Shown here one piece after another: positions 60,755 to 64,000 of a DNA stretch of 64,000 nt; within the stretch, counting starts at the first letter, position 1; every line of letters begins with the position of its first letter. The notes under the pieces are model-generated. The model worked only from the letters and a program-made list of their open reading frames with translations, was not told the DNA's origin and did no database searches. The position numbers and the translations under genes were made by a program. The stretch is from Poriferisodalis sp964484385 (GTDB taxonomy: Bacteria > Actinomycetota > Acidimicrobiia > Acidimicrobiales > Poriferisodalaceae): the NCBI GenBank assembly GCA_964484385.1, contig CAZAFV010000006.1, positions 1-64,000 of the forward strand, in the 5' to 3' direction.

Positions 60755-61861
60755 TCAGTCGGGTTGCTTGGGCAGCGGGCGCCGGTACGCGTGCACATGG
60801 TCGGTCAGCCGTTCAAGCACGGTGGGGTCGGTCTCGGGCAGCACGCCGTGGCCCAGGTTGAAGATGTAGCCGTGCTCCTGCGTGCCGGCGGCCAAGATGC
60901 GGTCGGCGGCGGGGCGCACGGCATCCCATCCCGCCACGCACAGGGCCGGGTCGAGGTTGCCCTGCAGCGCGACGCCCGGCCCGACCCGCTGGCGAGCCAC
61001 CTCGAGCGGCACCCGCCAGTCCACGCCCACCACGTCGGCGCCCACCCCGGCCATCTGATCGAGCAGCTCCCCGGTGCCGACGCCGAAGTGCGCCCGGGGC
61101 ACGCCCAGGTCGGCCAGCTCGTCGAAGACCCGCTTGCTGTGAGGCGCCACGAACGCCGCATAGTCGGCGGGCGACAGCGTGCCCGCCCACGAGTCGAACA
61201 GCTGCACGGCGCTGGCGCCGGCCAGCACCTGTGATCGCATCGAGGCCACGGCAATGGACGCCAGCCGCTCCATGAGGTCGTGCCACAGCGCCGTGTCGGT
61301 GTACATGAGCGACTTGGTCCGCAGGTGCTGGCGGGAAGGTGCGCCTTCGACCAGGTAGCTCGCCACCGTGAACGGCGCCCCTGCGAACCCGACGAGCGGC
61401 ACGTCGAGCTCGGCCGCCAGCAGCCGGACGGTGTCGAGCACGTAGGGGGTGTGCGCCTCGGCGTCAAGCTCCGGCAGCCGATCCAGATCAGCGCGGCTGC
61501 GCAGCGGCTGGCCTGCCACCGGCCCCACGCCGGGTACCACGTCGATCCCGAAGCCGACTGCGGCGGCCGGCACCACGATGTCGGAGAACAGCACGGCCGC
61601 ATCGACCCCGTAGCGGCGCACCGGCTGCAAGGTGATCTCGGCGGCGGTGGCCGGATCGGCGATGGCGTCGAGAATGCTGCCCTGCCCTCGCAGCGCCCGG
61701 TATTCGGGCAGCGAGCGCCCGGCTTGCCGCTGGAACCACACCGGCACCTGCTCGGTCCGCCGGCAGCGGGCCGCCCGCAGGTACAGGCTGTCGCCCAACC
61801 GGTGGATCGGGTGATCCGCCGGCAGCGCTGCTCCCGGCGCCGCGGCAGTTGACTCAGCCAT
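60755..61861 (-). CDS. hemE: Uroporphyrinogen decarboxylase
   Basis: The product is 368 aa from the ATG at 61861; the frame runs on 82 codons upstream, but that part has no family match. The N-terminal motif PVWFQRQAGRSLPEYRALR has the conserved RQAGR. LFSDIVVPAAAVGFGIDVVP carries the catalytic Asp. GFAGAPFTVASYLVEG, LFDSWAGTLSPADYAAF and NLGHGVLPETDP complete the set. It removes four carboxyl groups from uroporphyrinogen III in haem synthesis. It is the first gene of the hemE-hemY-lnt unit and is divergent from the glycosyltransferase. Confidence 0.95.
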   Translation of the reverse strand: MAESTAAAPGAALPADHPIHRLGDSLYLRAARCRRTEQVPVWFQRQAGRSLPEYRALRGQGSILDAIADPATAAEITLQPVRRYGVDAAVLFSDIVVPAAAVGFGIDVVPGVGPVAGQPLRSRADLDRLPELDAEAHTPYVLDTVRLLAAELDVPLVGFAGAPFTVASYLVEGAPSRQHLRTKSLMYTDTALWHDLMERLASIAVASMRSQVLAGASAVQLFDSWAGTLSPADYAAFVAPHSKRVFDELADLGVPRAHFGVGTGELLDQMAGVGADVVGVDWRVPLEVARQRVGPGVALQGNLDPALCVAGWDAVRPAADRILAAGTQEHGYIFNLGHGVLPETDPTVLERLTDHVHAYRRPLPKQPD

Positions 61862-62033
61862 GCGCTGCGAACGGTACCGGCACCGGGTCGGGATGCTCCG
61901 CTCCCGAGCGGGTGTCCGGGTCGGCGTTGGCAGGCTGGCAAGTAGCCTCACGCGACCTTGACGAGCCCGCCCGCTCGATCCGGCTCTGCCGGGCCGGAGC
62001 CCGCCGGGTTCTCGCTTTCCGACGGAGGCTGCG

Positions 62034-63383
62034 ATGGGTCCCGACACCGGGCCGGCAGACATGCAGTCCGGCGACGAGCCGTCTGGCAGCGGGCCGCCGT
62101 TGCGCATCGCACTGCTGACCTACCGCGGCCATCCCTGGGTCGGCGGCCAGGGCATCTACGTACGCCACCTGGCACGTGAGCTGTCAGCCCTCGGCCACAG
62201 CGTCGAGGTGTTCAGCGGGCCGCCCTACCCACACCTCGACCCGGGCATCAAGCTGACCGAACTGCCCAGCCTCGACCTGTACCGCATGCCCGACCCGTTC
62301 CGGGTGCCCAAGCTGGCCGAGTTCCGCTCGCCCATCGACGTGCTGGAGTGGCTCATCACCTGCACGGCCTCGTTCGCCGAGCCGCTGACGTTCAGCCTGC
62401 GAGCGTTCCGGGCACTGCGCAGCCGGCTCGACGACTTCGACCTGGTGCATGACAACCAGTGCCTCGGCTATGGCATCGACTGGCTGCGGCGGGCCGGCGT
62501 GCCCACGCTCGGCACGATCCATCACCCGATCACGGTCGACCGGCGGCTCGAGATCGCCCATGCGCCGAACCGCGGCAAGCGGCTCGCCATGCGGCGCTTC
62601 TACGCCTTCACCCGCATGCAGAACCGGGTGGCGCGGCGCCTCGACCGGATCGTGACCGTGTCCACCAACAGCTTCGACGACATCGTGACCGACCTCGGCG
62701 TCGATCCCGCCCGCCTGAGGGTCGTGACGGTGGGCGTCGATCCGGCCCAGTTCCGACCCCTGCCCGACGTGGTGCCGGTGCCGGGCCGGCTCATGACCAC
62801 TGCCAGCGCCGACGTGGCCATGAAGGGCCTCGCGTACCTGCTCGAAGCGCTGGCCAAGCTGCGCACCGAAGACCCCTCGCTGCACCTCGTGGTGATCGGG
62901 CGGCCCAAGGACGACTCGGCAGCGAGCCGGCTCATCGATCGGCTTGACCTGGCCGGCAGCGTCGAGTTCGTGAGCGGCGTGCCCGACGAGCGCATCGTGG
63001 AGCTCTACAACGAGGCGCAGCTGGCGGTGGTGCCGTCGCTGTACGAGGGCTTCTCGCTGCCCGCCGTCGAGGCGATGATGTGCGGGGTGCCGCTGGTGGC
63101 GACCACAGGGGGGGCGCTGCCGGTGGTCAACGGCGCTGACGGCGTGACCTGACTGCAGGTGCCGCCTGGCGACTCGGAGGCGCTCGCGGCCCGCATGCGC
63201 TGGGCGCTCGCTCAGCCCGATCTGCGTGCCACCGTGGGATCGGCAGGACGGGCGCGGGTGGCAGCGAACTACTCGTGGGCCGCTACGGCCCGCAACACCG
63301 TCGAGCAATACCGTGCGCTGCTGGCCGGCGCCCCGGTGCCGCCGCCGCGCAGGTCGCCGATCCGGAGGCTGAGTCGGCGCTGA
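62034..63383 (+). pseudogene. GT4 glycosyltransferase interrupted by one in-frame TGA
   Basis: The ATG at 62034 has GGAGG five bases before it. The first 372 codons give a family-4 glycosyltransferase: IALLTYRGHPWVGGQGIYVR, donor site MTTASADVAMKGLAYLLEAL and the E-x7-E motif EGFSLPAVE. TGA at 63150-63152 stops this at GADGVT, but the same frame continues for 76 codons (LQVPPGDSEALAARMRWALA, then WSAAT-like end) to TGA at 63381-63383, exactly the C-terminal helix of the family. GADGVTGLxVPPGD is the usual sequence, so one GGA to TGA change explains it. Either a recent nonsense mutation or a sequence error. The methyltransferase ATG overlaps the last stop. Confidence 0.8.
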
Positions 63384-64000
63384 TGCTCACTGTCAACTAC
63401 GAGCGTCTCGGCGCCGTCCGCGGCGACCGGGTGCTGGACCTGGGCTGCGGCGCGGGCCGTCACGCCTTCGAGAGCGCCCGGCGTGGCTGCGTCACCGTGG
63501 CGTCTGACCGTGACGCCGACGAGCTGCGCGCCGTTACCGGCATGTTCGCGGCCATGGACGATGCCGGCGAGATCGACTCGCCGGGCGACCAGCAGCTCGG
63601 CCACGCGGTCGTGGCCGATGCCACCGCCTTGCCGTACCCCGACGCCAGCTTCGACCGGATCATCGCTGCGGAGGTGCTCGAGCACATCGTCGACGACGAG
63701 CGGGCCATCGCCGAGCTGGCACGGGTGCTGCGGCCCGGCGGCACCATTGCGGTGACGGTTCCGGCGCGAGCCCCCGAGCGGGTCTGCTGGGCGCTGTCGG
63801 CCGACTACCACGCACCCGCGGTGCCCGACGGACACGTGCGCATCTACAGCTCTCGCGAACTGCGGGCGAAGATGGCGGCGGCCGGCCTGTACGTCTCCGA
63901 CAGTCACGGCGCGCATGGCCTGCACACGCCCTACTGGTGGCTGCGCTGCCTGGTCGGGCCGCGCAATGACCAGCATCCGCTGGTGCGGGCCTACCACCGG
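63383..64000 (+). CDS. SAM-dependent methyltransferase, cut by the window end
   Basis: At least 206 codons from the ATG at 63383, which overlaps the glycosyltransferase stop (TGATG). The SAM motif is VLDLGCGAGRHAFE, followed by VTVASDRDADELRAV, an acidic post-II region ALPYPDASFDRIIAAEVLEH and VLRPGGTIAVTVPA. This is a class I (Methyltransf_11-like) enzyme. Coupling with the glycosyltransferase suggests a shared role in making a glycoconjugate or a modified lipid. The C-terminus lies beyond 64000. Confidence 0.9.
   Translation, partial: MLTVNYERLGAVRGDRVLDLGCGAGRHAFESARRGCVTVASDRDADELRAVTGMFAAMDDAGEIDSPGDQQLGHAVVADATALPYPDASFDRIIAAEVLEHIVDDERAIAELARVLRPGGTIAVTVPARAPERVCWALSADYHAPAVPDGHVRIYSSRELRAKMAAAGLYVSDSHGAHGLHTPYWWLRCLVGPRNDQHPLVRAYHR

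Noticed and set aside
63150..63152. Selenocysteine or recoded TGA in the glycosyltransferase
   Set aside because: The family has Gly here, not Cys or a redox residue. No selenocysteine-type hairpin was evident and TGA ends many other genes in the window.

Overview
The window is chromosomal DNA from a high-GC actinobacterium. The best guess is a member of the Acidimicrobiia or a related deep lineage. Supporting features are strong G/C bias at third codon positions, a DUF222/13E12-type HNH protein, an F420-type luciferase-like oxidoreductase, an actinobacterial HelD-like motor, a very large Lhr helicase, and a class III cyclase fused to an AAA/TPR module. The lineage is an inference; no rRNA is present.

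Region 1 (1-13.1 kb) is accessory DNA. It holds a visibly AT-richer FRG-domain/TPR gene, then a compact minus-strand operon (XRE-ImmA metallopeptidase, PIN-like nuclease, C4-zinc-finger HNH nuclease). After these come a small membrane protein, a small basic protein, a HicB-like antitoxin and decayed antitoxin remnants. A possible small RNA with a strong intrinsic terminator lies among them. The region continues with a Schlafen/AlbA_2-HATPase regulator, an AAA ATPase, a membrane metallophosphoesterase with altered metal motifs, and a DUF222 HNH endonuclease. The layout resembles a defence/toxin-antitoxin island.

Region 2 (13.4-22.8 kb) is one catabolic regulon. It has a sugar-type ABC importer (permease and ATPase at one end, lipoprotein binding protein at the other), an epimerase-like SDR, a DapA-family aldolase/dehydratase, a zinc alcohol dehydrogenase, a classical SDR and a ceramidase-family hydrolase, with an IclR regulator. 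Related 17-bp palindromes sit at the -10 element of the four promoters and tie the unit together. A strong terminator closes it and tRNA-Arg(CCU) follows.

Region 3 (23-35 kb) holds small catabolic operons: SRPBCC / sulfatase-DJ-1 fusion / TetR; a divergent F420-type LLM oxidoreductase with a NIPSNAP protein; and an HpaB-like monooxygenase with a PF06684 protein and an amidohydrolase. It also has DM13, DsbB-like and MFS membrane proteins.

Region 4 (35-49.7 kb) carries enoyl-CoA hydratase, an HtrA-type protease, an aminoglycoside-phosphotransferase-fold protein, 3-hydroxyacyl-CoA dehydrogenase, a B12-binding protein, the large cyclase-ATPase, and a MacB/LolCDE-like exporter with two paralogous FtsX permeases.

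Region 5 (49.7-64 kb) is mostly housekeeping: lhr, a CDGSH protein, a HelD-like motor, an Lnt homologue lacking the expected catalytic cysteine, hemY and hemE. Divergent from hemE are a glycosyltransferase broken by one in-frame TGA and an overlapping methyltransferase that runs off the window. A roughly 75-bp structured repeat occurs twice, at 31.7 and 55.0 kb, in opposite orientations.
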